Below are positions 24,016-34,583 of a stretch of 64,000 bases of DNA, piece after piece. Numbering within the stretch: the stretch's first letter is position 1; each line of letters starts with the position of its first letter. The position numbers and the translations under genes are program-made. The stretch lies in assembly GCA_023375785.1 (NCBI GenBank), contig SZWC01001206.1:13463-77462 (forward strand), in the 5' to 3' direction. Source of the DNA: Penium margaritaceum (taxonomy: Eukaryota; Streptophyta; Zygnematophyceae; Desmidiales; Peniaceae). The notes under the pieces are model-generated. The model was not told where the DNA came from. It saw only the letters and a program-made list of their open reading frames with translations, and did not search any database.

Positions 24016-25027
24016 TGTTAGATTTTACATAACAGAATCTTTAGGGATCTTCAGATGAGGTACTCTGATGGTTCAATTCTCTAGTACTAAACTGAATTGT
24101 TGGTGATGATCTCTCAGCTATGAGTTATCACTCACATACACACAGGCACTCTTGCCTCAATAATGTCACAGACTGTGCGATTCAAGAGTATGAACTGAAG
24201 GCACAGTTACATGACTCGTCTCACAAGCTTTCCAACGGTACCAAGTTTGTTCAAAATGGTTACACACAAACGAAGTAATAGGAAATACAAACATACAGCT
24301 ACTTATCTGTCTACACTAGCTAGAAGCAGAAAAGTACAAGTGTTGGCACAATCTGGTCTCCTTATGTCTTCACAGGATCTTCCGGACACCGCTTGATGAT
24401 CTCCGATCATCGGCAGACCGAGGTTGGCGGATGCCCAGCGCCCTCGGTGCGATCCACGGACGAGGTCGTCCGGATCTGCGGTAGCTTCTTCCTGACCATC
24501 GATCTGACTCAGGCATTTGTCTCACGATGATGGACTGACCGCACCTCTTGATTCAGTGACGGCGCCAATCAATCCAACTGCTCTCACAAGATGCCTGACC
24601 ACAGGATCCATCTTTAGAAAGAGGAATATCTTCCGCGTTTCCTTGTTCCTTGCCACTTCAGCAGCCTCGGAGTCGAGAGAAGCTCACGCTTGCAGTCTCG
24701 CCTTGTCTGCCAGACCACACATCTTGTTGGTCCAAAAAATTGCCGAAATACATGGCTTCCGGTAGAGTTATGCCACCAGCTCTCCGGAGCTCCAATAGGA
24801 TGAGTAGAGAGAGTAGGGCCACGGATGGATGGATTAGTGGGACGGCTAAAGAGGCCTGCCCACAGCCACACTATGCCTCGCCATGTAGGATAAACAGGAG
24901 GGTCGAGAGAGAGATGGGGATCTCTCTCTCTCTCTTGACCCTCTTGTTTTTTCCTTTTTGTTGATGTTGTGCCGAGCCCACTAGATCATTGGATGGAGAT
25001 AATCTGACGGCTGTCCTTTTTCCAACA
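24016..25027 (-). repeat. Copia-3 5' LTR
   Basis: It is the partner of 17746-18749 with the same termini. The internal edge carries the primer site. Confidence 0.9.
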
Positions 25028-25972
25028 CAATTTGTAGGTAGTAGTCAAGCTCGCCCATGTCCGTCATATTGAACCGGGAGCCAAGCTGTTCCTTAAGGCT
25101 TTTGAGCTCCCCCTCATCCGAAGATACAAGGATGAGGTCATCCACATAGAGGACGACAATTTGGTGGAGCCCTGGCTGTTTACGTACATACACGCTGTGA
25201 TCCGCCTCGCAGCGCTTGAAGCCAAGCTCACCCATGAAATTGTCCATTTTGAGGTACCACATGAGCGGAGCTTCCTTCTGTCCGTAGAGCGCCTTGCGAA
25301 TCCGGCACACCTTCCCTTGCGGTACATCCACGCCCTCCGGCACCTCCATATAGACTTCCTTGTCGAGGTCACCATTGAGGAACGCAGTTTTGACGTCCAT
25401 TTGGTGGATTTCGTAGTCGCGTGCCACTGCCACCAACAGGATAGTGTAGATGGAGGCAAACGTGGCCACTGGAACAAGGTCTTTTTGTAGTGCTCCCCTT
25501 TTCTCTGGGCATACCCTTTCGCAACCAGCCGCGCCTTGTACCGCTCTACCTTTCCCTCCTTCGTGACCTTCTTCCGGAAGATCCACTTGGAGCTGATAAT
25601 CTTCTCGCTCTCCAGTCGGTCAACGAGCTCCCAAGTGCCGTTCTCCTCGTGGGAGGCAAGCTCAGATTTCATTGCTCCCTCCCACTCAGCCCCATCCTTC
25701 CGCTGCAGTGCCTCCTTCACTGATTGAGGGTTGTCTTGCGTAAGGAAGACTTGTGTGAACCCAGTCCAAATGCCCTTGTCGGCATCGTACCTTTTTGTCC
25801 TTCTTCTCACACATCTGATCTTGGGGGGCTCTTGAGGCGTTTGTTGTTGTTGCTGTCCCCTTTTGGCGCCATCCTCTCCAAGCGCCTGCTCCCCCTCTCT
25901 TGGAGACCTTGGAGACATCGGTCGACTCCCCGCCTCCACGTCCATCTCCGGTGCTTCAGATTCCTCATCCAA
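25028..25972 (-). pseudogene. Copia-2 reverse transcriptase, N-terminal part
   Basis: WIFRKKVTKEGKVERYKARLVAKGY (25510-25590), HQMDVKTAFLNGDL with motif A, KALYGQKEAP and YVDDLILVS with the catalytic Asp pair (25130-25170) are all visible in overlapping frames. The copy stops at 25027, where Copia-3 begins; its continuation is at 17745 and below. Confidence 0.85.
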
Positions 25973-26055
25973 ACTGGCCGGAATAAAGTCTGCCGCTCGC
26001 CCATCCCTTAGGCGATGCTCTCCGGTTGGTGGTCATGCAAGGACGTCACCCTCAT

Positions 26056-26496
26056 TCACGTCCTCTGACGTCTCCCCCCAAGGAGTGGCAGCCACTCCCC
26101 CCTCTTGGAGAGACTTGCCTCCTTGTCTGTCCAACGGCTTTTCTCGTCAAACGTGACATCACGACTCCGCACAATCTGCTGTCTCCTTGGGTCAAAGAGT
26201 CGGTACGCCTTGCTTCCGCTCTCATGCCCAAGGAAAATACACCGGTGGGTTTGTGGGTCCAGCTTGCTCTGCCCTTCACGTGCCTGCACCACCGCATGTG
26301 CAATGCAACCAAACATGCAAAGATGACCCACTGCCGGCTTCCTCTTGCTCCACACCTCTTGTGGCGTCTCCCACGCCTTGCTATCCTTTTCCTCCAACAG
26401 CTTGGTCGGTGTAAGGTTCATTATGTATGCCACTGTCTGTGCCGCCTTCGTCCAATACCGTTGTTGAAGGCCGGCATCTCTCAACATGGATCGCAC
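26056..26496 (-). pseudogene. Copia-2 integrase C-terminal part
   Basis: The frame carries YWTKAAQTVAYIMNLTPT, GHLCMFGCIAHA, FLGHESGSKAYRLFDP and SRDVTFDE, the standard copia integrase-to-RT linker markers. Confidence 0.85.
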
Positions 26497-27707
26497 ATGT
26501 TAAGGATTGTGCGTTTTGCTCTCTCTATGATGCCATTTTGCTGCGGGGAGTGTGGAGTTGTTTTCTGCCATTCAATGCCCTTGCTCTTCATCCACTCAAC
26601 ACAGCCCGCATATTCACTACCGTTGTTGCTCCGAAATGCCTTCACCTTCAACTGTGTCTGCCGCTCCACATCTACCACAAACTCTTGCATGCATGCAAGG
26701 ACTTCGCTCTTCCGCTTCATGAGGTAGAGGTATAGTTTGCGGCTATGGTCATCGATGAAGGTGAGGAAGTAGTGAGCTCCGCCGATGGAGCTCTGAAGGG
26801 GTCCACACACATCTGTGTGTAACACTGCCAACTTTGTTGATGCACGCGTCCCCTTTGCCACAAACGGCTGCAGTGTTGATTTGTCGATGACGCATGGCTC
26901 ACACATGGTCTCCTTGGTTCCATCAAGGCCATTGATTTGGAGACCCCGCACCACCTCTCTCTTTGCCATCTCTTTCAGCGTCAATGGAGAAACATGGCAC
27001 ATTCGGCGGTGCCACAGGTCAAGGTCTCCTTCATCTTGTGTTGTAAGATTGGCGGCGTTGGACCCTGCCCGGCTAACGAGGATCTTTGCGCATAGCAGGT
27101 ACAAGTCGTCCTCTCTCTTGGCGGGCGCAATAACCTTGCCTTTGCCATCCTTGCGGATGACGGCCTCCTTCTTTGTGAAGAGCACCTCAAGTCCCTTGTC
27201 AATAAGGCAGGTGACGGAGTGCAGGTTTGCCCCAAAGTTGGGAATGTGGAGCACGTCGTGGATTGTGCTCATGACATCTTTGCCATCCACAATGGGCTTG
27301 ATGCGGACGTTACCCTCACCGGCGGCCACCTCTGTTTTGCCGTTGGCCACTGTCATGCGTCTCTCCGAGGCGCTGTAGGTGACAAATTCTGCCCTGTTGC
27401 ATTGCGTGTGGCCGCCTGATCCAGAGTCAATGACGACAACTCCTGGATCCTTCAAGTTTGTGGAGTTGTATGCCATAAGGGCCTTCTCGTCTTTCTTCCC
27501 GCCCCACTGCGACCAGTCTGGCTTCTTCTTGGGGCATTTGCGCGCATAGTGGCCCTCCTTGCCGCAGTTGAAGCATTCTCCCCTCTTTTCACCCTTCTTG
27601 GTGCCCTGTTTGGCACACTTCCACTTGTCGCCTCGGCCTCCGCTGTGAGGGTGAATTGTGTAAGCTGAACTTGATGCCGCTGCACTCTCTCGACCGCCAC
27701 GTCGCAT
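26481..27707 (-). pseudogene. Copia-2 zinc knuckle, protease and integrase core
   Basis: This long frame (408 residues) begins with an Arg/Gly-rich segment, then CFNCGKEGHYARKC (CCHC knuckle, 27560-27610), VIDSGSGGHTQC (protease active site, 27430-27470), LHIPNFGANLHSV, LWHRRMCHV...CEPC (pre-integrase zinc site), and the integrase core with HTDVCGP (first Asp), a FRSNNGSEY stretch at the second acidic position, and PQQNGIIER (catalytic Glu). It is a well-preserved fossil segment. Confidence 0.9.
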
Positions 27708-28280
27708 TCACATGTTTCGCACGTACTCACCAACCTTCGGGTACTTCAGCTCGTCGAAAGGCCAGCCACCAAGGACTGTGATCATGGGACTCCAACTTGC
27801 CGGCAAGGCCAGAAGGAGGATCATAGCTTGCAACGTAGAATCAACCTCCCAACCAGTGGCCACGAACTCCACTGTGAGTGACTCAATCTGCTGCATGATC
27901 TCCATAATGTTGTCACCTTCATAAGCTCGGAGGATGATGAGCGGTTTGAAGATGAAGAGCTGATTGGCAAGGTTGGTTGACTAGTAGATGGAGCAGTGTT
28001 TTGACCATGCGTCTGCGGCCAGGGTGCATCCTTGGATGTGCCCAAGTTGTGGTGGGCATAACGCGGACACAAGGAGCACCAACGCCGTTTTGTCGCGGTT
28101 CTTGTATGCCTCCTTCACCTCAGCCATTGTAGTCTCCGGCGGAGCAGGCTTATCACCCTTTACCAGCTCAAACAGTCCCTTGTGGTCGAAGAAGACCTCA
28201 AACTGCCACCTCCAGAAGGCAAAGCCTGTCCCATCAAACTCAAGGACAGTACGGCTGCTCTCCTGCTCGCTGGACACCAT
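27708..28280 (-). pseudogene. Copia-2 gag relic
   Basis: The best start is the Met at 28280. The protein opens MVSSEQESS and continues with FDGTGFAFWRWQFEVFF, the W.W...... membrane-like core of copia gag, then LVKGDK, later LVSALCPPQLGHI, and EIMQQIESL...LLALPASW near 27750-27900. Neighbouring frames complete the family order before the zinc knuckle. Confidence 0.8.
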
Positions 28281-28332
28281 GTCTTGCTGTTGGAAGCGTG
28301 AAATCAAGCTTGCTTGGAACCCCTTAGAGGCA

Positions 28333-28346
28333 TGGGCCCATAACCC
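28333..28346 (-). promoter_or_regulatory. Copia-2 primer binding site, half-tRNA (iMet anticodon arm) type
   Basis: Two bases after the LTR end the minus strand reads GGGTTATGGGCCCA. This is the exact complement of the plant initiator tRNA-Met anticodon arm (UGGGCCCAUAACCC), not of its 3' end. The block is repeated at the same place next to the other copies of this LTR (near 34750, 36708, 39848, 46438 and 47828). Confidence 0.8.
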
Positions 28347-28348
28347 TT

Positions 28349-28914
28349 TGTTAGCTTGAGGGTGAGTGTGCACCCCGGAAGCTCCCCAGCAGTGGCTGGT
28401 TCACACCACCAACGGGTTTTGGAGAGACGGACACTGTGGAGGCAAATGGTTCCAAAGATGGCAGAAAAATGGTCTGAGAGTGAGGTGATAGTTTTGGCCT
28501 GAATTGACTGGGAATGAATTATTGATAAAGGCTTACAAGCCATGGTATTTTATAGCAACTGATCAAAGCTTTCCAGAACACCAAAGCATGCCAGATTTGG
28601 AGCTTCCGAACAAATATTATGGCTTCTAGAGTGGCCCTTGGTAGGCTGTCCTTTTCCCATCTAGGAAGGCATCCCTTCCTGGACCCTCACCTGGCCTTCT
28701 AGAACCTTAAGGAGGAATTCTAGAGTTTGAGCTGGCTTCTTGGCATCTATCTTTCACCTCCCTTGAGGCAGGGCAGAAATTGATCTTGTGGGACTTGAAC
28801 CCGGGCCCTTGCCTGTAGAGGTGGACACCATTAACCACTAAGCCACTAGTGCTTGTCATTTTGGTGTTCGTTTTTGGAGTCACTCCTGCCATGGTAAGGA
28901 CCATCTCTCCAACA
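28349..28914 (-). repeat. Copia-2 5' LTR
   Basis: It is the partner of 16128-16827, somewhat shorter than the other copies, and ends CCAACA. It is bordered internally by the half-tRNA primer site and externally by Gypsy-2 gag. Confidence 0.9.
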
Positions 28915-29510
28915 GGAGCATCATCTTGAACTGCTCCCACGTATCTTGCTTCTCCGTCAATGCCCACGCACCAAGCTACATTTCCCAACACAAAGGTAGA
29001 TTCAAAAATGGCTGAAGCCGTCTCCTAGCTCCCAACCCGTACGTCAACCCAGGTGGATTCTGCTAGCAAAATGTCGACCACCACTGTAGCGCCATTCCTT
29101 GGAGCAGGGCAGGTGCATATTATAGTCTTGTCGCATCTTGTTTGATGGGAACGCCCAACGCCATGAAGTATTGGTTCACCGTGAAGAGCTACTCCCTTGC
29201 ATGGCCCTTGCTGGTGTAGAAATCTGGCTCCTTCGACTTGGGCCACCGAGAGGCAGGTGCAGAGGGCAATGTGATACTCCCCAACACACTGCACCCTTCG
29301 CCAAAGTGCCTCACCTCAACCTTCGCGCACAGCCACACATTCCCTTGACGCAAGTTGCCCATAGCATGTCGGATCACCTCCATGAGATAGGCCTGGACAT
29401 ACGCTGCTGCTGCCATGCTTCTGGTTGTGACAGTAGAATTGTGGCCAAACGTAGTTGCGGCAGAGCTATTGCCTCCCCTGGGTTCGCAAAAAGCCAAGCG
29501 AACGTCACTG
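28915..29510 (-). pseudogene. Gypsy-2 gag N-terminal relic
   Basis: The minus strand encodes AAYVQAYLMEVIRHAMG, then KEPDFYTSKGHARE (29190-29240), HQYFMALGVPI, ALLQGMALQWW and, at the Copia-2 junction, a TWEQFKMML stretch. This is the gypsy gag order of L.G.A..WW and W..F....L. The rest of the gene is at 15546-16127. Confidence 0.75.
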
Positions 29511-29522
29511 GCTCTCATACAA
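29511..29522 (-). promoter_or_regulatory. Gypsy-2 primer binding site
   Basis: The minus strand TTGTATGAGAGC resembles TGGTATCAGAGC (10 of 12). The amplified copy near 41157-41170 reads TGGTATCAGAACC, closer to the tRNA-iMet 3' end site. Confidence 0.6.
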
Positions 29523-30477
29523 ATGTGAAGTGAGTGGTGCGTGGCATGACAATCACATGCTGAGCCCTTGAGATAAACCTCCTAACCCAAGACCCATTGG
29601 TGTGTCTGACCAACCCTGAGATGTCGCATGACCCTCTCCTAGCAGCAGGACTGCTATCAGTGAGCAAAGCTCGCGCCGTGCAACTCCCCCGACAATGTTT
29701 GCATCAAGGTACGCTGCAAAAGATTTATAGGATGGAATGCATGTTTTCAAGGCAATACTTGGAGGAAAAAGAGAGTTGGCCAGGGAATGAATCCTTAGAC
29801 TTGAGAGATCAATGAAAGGAAATATACTAAGTCTCTCGGTAAGGTTGGCATGCCTAGAACAATCCTTAGGCTTGCCTGTGTACCAGGTCCTATGAGTCAG
29901 CCGAGAGCCCCTCAGCACTCTGAAGCTCTCTAATGAGACACAACTATGCAAAAAACAGGTGAATCATGTAATACCCATTGTGAGCTTTCCAATGTATCAA
30001 AGAACACCTCAATCTATGTAGAAACCGCTACGTTATGGCCATTTGAATACCCCACTCGTTACTGCTACTGGCAGCACCGCAAGCGGGGGTCACTGTTGCC
30101 CAAAGCGCCCTTGCTTGCGAATGCAGCTCCAGCCTCCATCCCAAAGCGCCCATGGAACCCAATGATCCTTGCCTCATTGGCTAAGCATCCGTCCAAGGGC
30201 GCTTTGGCTGCAGTGGGCGAGAAAGGTGCTCCGCCGTGCTCGGGGTCGAACCGATGCATCTCGTGTTTGCAGGAGGTGTGGCTCCCACCTTTGGATGGCC
30301 GTTTCTTCCTTGTTCCTGCACCGAATGACCTGGTCCTTGGGTTGCTTTGATACAGGTTTCCACGTATAGTAGAATTTGCTTCTCAGGGCAGCAAGAGCTT
30401 GAAGCTGAGATGTAATTAAGGGAGAGGAGTCCACGTGTGCTAGGCATGTTTGAGAGAGGGGAGTCAAAGGGTGAATG

Positions 30478-30521
30478 ACTGGCAACATGTTTCGGCTCGG
30501 ATGAGCCTTCATCAGGCCAAT
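30478..30521 (-). ncRNA. type I hammerhead ribozyme in the PLE-1 left pLTR
   Basis: On the minus strand: helix I strand AUUGGC, core CUGAUGA (30509-30515), one extra A, stem-loop II GGCUC-AUCC-GAGCC, core GAAA (30490-30493), a minimal helix III CAUG that is self-complementary, cleavage triplet GUU, then GCCAGU pairing with AUUGGC. Cleavage would fall between 30484 and 30483. Hammerheads with tiny helix III are known in PLE terminal repeats and are thought to act as dimers. The extra A after the first core box is tolerated in some natural hammerheads. Confidence 0.78.
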
Positions 30522-30765
30522 GAACACAATGACAGCAGCTCACATGCTAAAAGGATACACGTGGGATAGAACCAGGGGAGAGCTCGTTGCAACCAGGGAA
30601 TTGGGCGGCTCGGGGACAGGGAGCGCGAGATTCGATGCACCGAAGTAGACCCAAGGCCGGTAAGTGCTCAGTGGGGGATTCCCGCCAGCACTAGGAAATT
30701 AGAAAGTCTTCTAGGGAGCTGCCAGGCCAAAATAGCACGAGAGAGGAACACAGCAGGACTAAACA

Positions 30766-30797
30766 AATTTAGACGTTTTGCAAAACGTCTAAAAATT
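30766..30797. repeat. 26-bp perfect palindrome at the PLE terminal region
   Basis: TTTAGACGTTTTGCAAAACGTCTAAA reads the same on both strands (written here as two halves around TTTTGCAAAA). Similar palindromes occur in every pLTR, near 34200, 39265, 42420, 45860, 50815, 54240 and 57665. In the outermost 3' copies the hairpin is present twice in tandem. Confidence 0.85.
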
Positions 30798-30814
30798 GTC
30801 CCAAGGCGTAGGGA

Positions 30815-33800
30815 CTATGACTGGGGGGTCAGAAGTGTCTTAACACCAGGGGCCTGCGAGGGTCTTTGTGCATGCTCGTGGCAGTTTGGTGCGAGTGGAC
30901 TTTCACAAGCAGTTGTGGCTGTTGGAAGTAGGTCCAGGAGAGGAACAGGGGGTTAAGGAAATGTGTAGGGTACCCCGGGGCACGAAGCCTCTTGAAGAAT
31001 GCATCACGGAGAAAACAGAAGTATTTCTCATTTGAGGATTGAAGGAGGTACCTGTGGAGCTCCCCAAGAATGAAGGAGTGTTTGCAGCTGATGGGGTGGT
31101 AGCTGCAGTAGGGCAGGTACAGGTACAAATTCATGGGCTTCTGGAATGTTGTGGTGTTCAGGAGGCCGCTGTCCATAAACTGCTTGCCCTTGAAGATGGA
31201 GAGGTCTAGGAAGTCAATCCTGATGGGGCTGATGATGTACTTGATGTGGATGTTCTGGTCCAGGGAGTTGATGTGCTCCAGAAATTGCTGGAGGCTATCC
31301 TAGGCACCAGACCATAGGATGATGCCATCATCAATGTACCTTTTGTGTAGGAGAAGATTTTGAAAGGCGACCAAAAACCTGTCCAGGAAGCTCATAAAAA
31401 GCACTGCAAAGCAGACGGCTGCCGGGGTACCCATGGCGGTCCCCTTGATTTCCTTCTACGTCTTGCCTTGGAATTCAACAAAATTGTTGTACATCACCCA
31501 TGTAAACAGAGCCATGACTAGGAGTGTCTTTCCTGATTTAACAGGACATTGATGCAGTGCAGAGCTTTGGCGAGCGAGATGCTCGAGTAAAAAGCTTCAA
31601 TGTTGTATGTCGCCAACAGACAGCTAGCCGGAAAAGCGGTGGAGGAAAGATGAAGAAGGAGGGAGGTGCTGTCACAGAGATAGGTGGGTTGTTTCTCCAC
31701 CAAGGGGCGAAGCTCGGCGTCTAACCATTTGGAGACGTTTTTGGTCACCCAGGAGCGGCTAGCGGCCATTGGTTGTCCGAGGATTGGTGATCTGTGCAGC
31801 TTGAGATGACGTAGAACGGACAAGGCTTGAAGCCGCCGGCAGGTTTCTGAAATAAAAACCTCCAGGTTGATTCTCCAAGGAGGCAACTATCCTTGAAGTG
31901 GGAGCAGATGCCAAGGAGTTCGTTGAGGAGTCTGTCAGGATTCGTTGGGGCTGCAACGTAGGTGGAGCTGGTATTCAGGCGTCGAAGGCACTCCGAGATG
32001 TAGTCCCTGTGGTCGATAATTGTGAGGCCAAGGTTCTTGTTTGCTTGCTTGATGACCATGCCCTGGTTGTTTCTGAGAGACTTGAGGGCAGTGAGCAATT
32101 TGAGTTTGTTTCTTCTGCGTGGGACGAGAGGAGTGGAGGAACAACGCTCTTTAACCTCCAACGCCAGAAGATCAAGAATGCTTTGTAGTTCACCAGGCGT
32201 TTCCGGCGGTTGCCAGGAGGGGTTGGGGATGCGAAAGCGATCTCGAGGGAGGTGCTGACTCTCCCGAGAAAAGTACGCCAGTTTTGCGGATCTGTAGAGG
32301 TCCTTCAAACTATCCATCACCAAGTTGTTAAAAAAGAATTTTGGGCAGAACGCATAGTTGAGGCCGAGGCTCATGAACTGATGCTCGTGGGCGGTGAGGT
32401 TTCTAGAACACAACTTGTGGATGCAGAAATCAGTGATTCTGCAGTATAAGAAGGAGATGGTTTGCGAAGCAAAGCGTACGAGCACAGCCTCAAGCACCGT
32501 TAGGTGCCTTTCTTGCCGCCGCTCGGGTCTGAACCGTTTTTCGGGCCGTTTTTTGGGCAGTTGTTGGCTGTACCGTGGTTCTGCCACGATTCTGGCCATT
32601 GTTTTGGCCGCCTTGGCCCTGTTGCTTCGGCTACAATTTTGGCTACTGCTTCTGCTGCTTCGGCTGCTGCTTCTGCTGGTGCTGCTGCTGCTGCATCTGC
32701 TGCTGCTATTGCTGCTGCCGCTTTGGCTACTGCTTTTGCTGTTTTCCCGGATCTTTCTTGGACTGTGCAGAAGTTTTCTACCATTGTGGAGGAGGAGCAA
32801 ACTGATTGAGGCGGCGGTCCACCGCAGTTTTGATTTTCTGGGCAGCCGCATCCACTTTCTTTGGGATGATTTTGCCGATGGTGTACTCCACCTCCATCTT
32901 TGACTCAGCAGCGGCGGTATCTTTGTTGAATTTGGCTTGTTTCTCCTTCTTGCGTTCTCTGTCAACTTCATCCAATTATTGCCTTTCAAGGAGGTTAGCG
33001 TAAGCTACCTCCATGTCGGCGATGAGCTTGGAGATCGAACCCTTGTGCTTAGCATTGGAGTTTTCGGTCCATGAGGCTTGCAAGAGTAGAGGAGTTGGCT
33101 GGAGGGCGGTTATGGTTTTAAAGCAGTAGCTTGAGCTCGGCCTTGGAGCCAAGAATCTCTTCAACAAGATCTTGGAGCTATTGTTCTTTGCCGCGGATGA
33201 AAAGAGGGACTTGCATCAGCAAAAAGGCATGGAAGCTCGCATCGAGATCTTGCTTAATGGTGGTGCACAGTTGTGGACGGTTGTCGTAGTGGAAAGCCGG
33301 ACCCTTGATGCGCATGGAGGTCGGGAGCTCATTCTTGCTGGAGAGCTCCTTCATCTTGTTAAGGCCGGCCTCCGTTCTAACCAGGGAGCTGATGAGCTTG
33401 GAAAGAACTTTCAGTTGCGCATGATAGATCTTGTGCAAGCCTTCAGGAATTGAACCAAGAGAGACCGTGGCAGAGTTGACGGGTGCCACAGGTTGAACGG
33501 CTGGGTTGGCAACTAGCTGCACGTCTACAAGAGGAGGAGCCACTTCTGTTGAAGGTACAGGAGCGGTGGCCGCAGGATCGGCATCCGGGACGACTGCCCC
33601 GGCGTTTCCTTCCATGTTGGCAAGACTAGCGGTGTCTGGCACCTCTTTGATATTCTCCACAGAGTCAGGTACCTCTTTGATGGCCTCGAGGTCCTGCTCA
33701 TCAGTAGTCTTGGATATCTTGAGTCGAGGTTGAGTAGGAAAAGGTTGCTTGGAGTTCTCAGCCCGCGAGGCGGAGGTGGCGGGCAACACAACAGTAGTAG

Positions 33801-33876
33801 AATTTTGCTTCTCGGGGCAGGAAGAACTCGAAGGTGAGATGTGATTGAGGGAGAGGAGCCCATGTGTGCTAGGCAT
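30815..33876 (-). pseudogene. PLE-1 coding region (coiled-coil, Gln-rich linker, reverse transcriptase)
   Basis: The likely ATG is at 33876, inside the right pLTR and 35 bp after the ribozyme cut site. It is followed by a Pro/Ser/Ala-rich start (33178-33870) and a Glu/Lys-rich coiled coil (about 32780-33180). Next come a Gln-rich tract from GCT repeats (32540-32770) and an RT with PLE hallmarks: NKNLGLTIID, a NIEAFYSSI motif A relative, GTAMGTPAAVCFAVLF (31400-31450), YIDDG (31324-31340), then IDFLDL, TTTFQKP and a RSYHP-type end. A TAG at the same place in the single copies marks the stop. The role is reverse transcription of the element. Several interruptions are present. Confidence 0.8.
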
Positions 33877-33905
33877 GTTTGAGAAAGGGGAGTAAAATGT
33901 CAATG

Positions 33906-33949
33906 ACTGGCAACATGTTTCGGCTCGGTTGAGCCTTCATCAGGCCAAT
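33906..33949 (-). ncRNA. type I hammerhead ribozyme in the PLE-1 right pLTR
   Basis: It has the same architecture as the left copy with stem-loop II GGCUC-AACC-GAGCC; the loop differs while the stem is kept. Cleavage at 33912/33911 together with the left site would release a unit-length RNA of about 3.43 kb. Confidence 0.78.
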
Positions 33950-34583
33950 GAACACAATGACAGCAGCTCACATGCTAAAAGCATACACGTGGGACAGAAC
34001 TAGGGGAGAGCCCGTCGCAACCAGGGAGCTGGGCGGCTCGGGGACAGGGAGCGCAAGAGATTTGATGCACCAAAGTACTCCCGAGGTCACTAAATGCTCA
34101 AGGGGGGATCCGGGCCCCCACTGGGAAATTAGAAAGTCTCCTAGGGAGGTGCCAAGACAAAATAGCACGAGGGAGGAACACAGCAAGATTAAACAAGTTT
34201 AGATGTTTTGCAAAACGTATAGTACAATGGGAGCATCAAAACATGCATCTGACATCAGAATGAAGGCATAATCACCGCCTCGACTGATGGCTCCCATAAT
34301 AATGTTTCAGCATGCTACTATGTTTTAGGGAACATCCACATGAATGCGTGCCTGAAAATCCCAGATGTACATTCCTTGTATGTAATACGTTTTTTAATTG
34401 GCTCTATGTCATGTTGATTAGTATCTGAAAACAGTCCATGTTCACAAGTTTGTTCACTTTTCAATGCACTACTTGATACACAGTTTCATGGGTGAGTCCA
34501 TTGGTCATACATGACCCATCGCATGGTGATTTTGAGTGTTTCATTCCAGAAGTTTCAGAAAAATGTGACCACCTTCCAACGAT

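Larger units (their letters stand above)
17746..25027 (-). mobile_element. Copia-3: Ty1/copia element nested in Copia-2 RT, youngest large insertion
   Basis: LTRs 17746-18749 and 24016-25027 (about 1 kb each) look very similar by eye. Flanks aaatt (17741-17745) and caatt (25028-25032) are a near-perfect 5-bp duplication, and joining the flanks restores the alignment of Copia-2 RT to its relatives. It has a classic primer site, a strong polypurine tract, gag, knuckle, protease, integrase, RT and RNase H. It is broken, with a handful of interruptions, and includes a 606-residue open stretch. Confidence 0.92.
16128..28914 (-). mobile_element. Copia-2: Ty1/copia fossil in Gypsy-2 gag, itself hosting Copia-3
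   Basis: The 3' LTR is 16128-16827 and the 5' LTR 28349-28914. Between them on the minus strand are gag, zinc knuckle, protease, integrase and the first part of RT (28373-25028), then Copia-3 (17746-25027), then the rest of RT and RNase H (17745-16828). Flanking pentamers agagc (16123-16127) and ggagc (28915-28919) are a near-perfect target duplication. Primer site and polypurine tract (AATGGGGAGAT, minus, next to 16827) are in place. The element shows several breaks besides the large insertion. Confidence 0.85.
30372..34214 (-). mobile_element. PLE-1: Penelope-like retroelement with terminal repeats
   Basis: The 10-mer acgtatagta at 30362-30371 and 34215-34224 flanks it as a target duplication, and the unoccupied site is visible in the Gypsy-2 3' LTR at 7480-7495. 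It has direct terminal repeats (pLTRs) of about 420 bp at 30372-30795 and 33797-34214 and a 3.0-kb body. The body encodes a coiled-coil and Gln-rich region followed by a PLE-type reverse transcriptase. Each pLTR carries a hammerhead ribozyme and a GTTTTGCAAAAC-centred palindrome. No GIY-YIG endonuclease was recognised. The coding region is broken. Confidence 0.85.
29524..34303 (-). repeat. Gypsy-2 5' LTR, split by PLE-1
   Basis: The proximal part is 29524-30361 and the distal part 34215-34303; PLE-1 lies between. The ends are TGTTAT and TTCACA on the minus strand. Amplified copies are 38030-39402, 41172-45995 and 49151-57800, each also carrying PLE sequence at the same point. Confidence 0.75.
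28170..34583 (-). repeat. amplified unit R1 (founder-like copy)
   Basis: The unit comprises the Copia-2 gag start, Copia-2 LTR 28349-28914, Gypsy-2 gag N-part 28915-29510, Gypsy-2 5' LTR 29524-34303 split by PLE-1, and the first 280 bp of the Gypsy-1 3' LTR (34304-34583). It is still continuous with the complete Copia-2 on the left, so it is the least rearranged copy. Confidence 0.8.

Noticed and set aside
32394-32903. Leu-, Ala- or Cys-rich open frames on the + strand over the GCT tract (also 44011-44466, 52573-52941 and 56021-56269)
   Set aside because: They are antisense readings of the Gln-rich linker of the PLE protein; the trinucleotide tract opens several frames at once.
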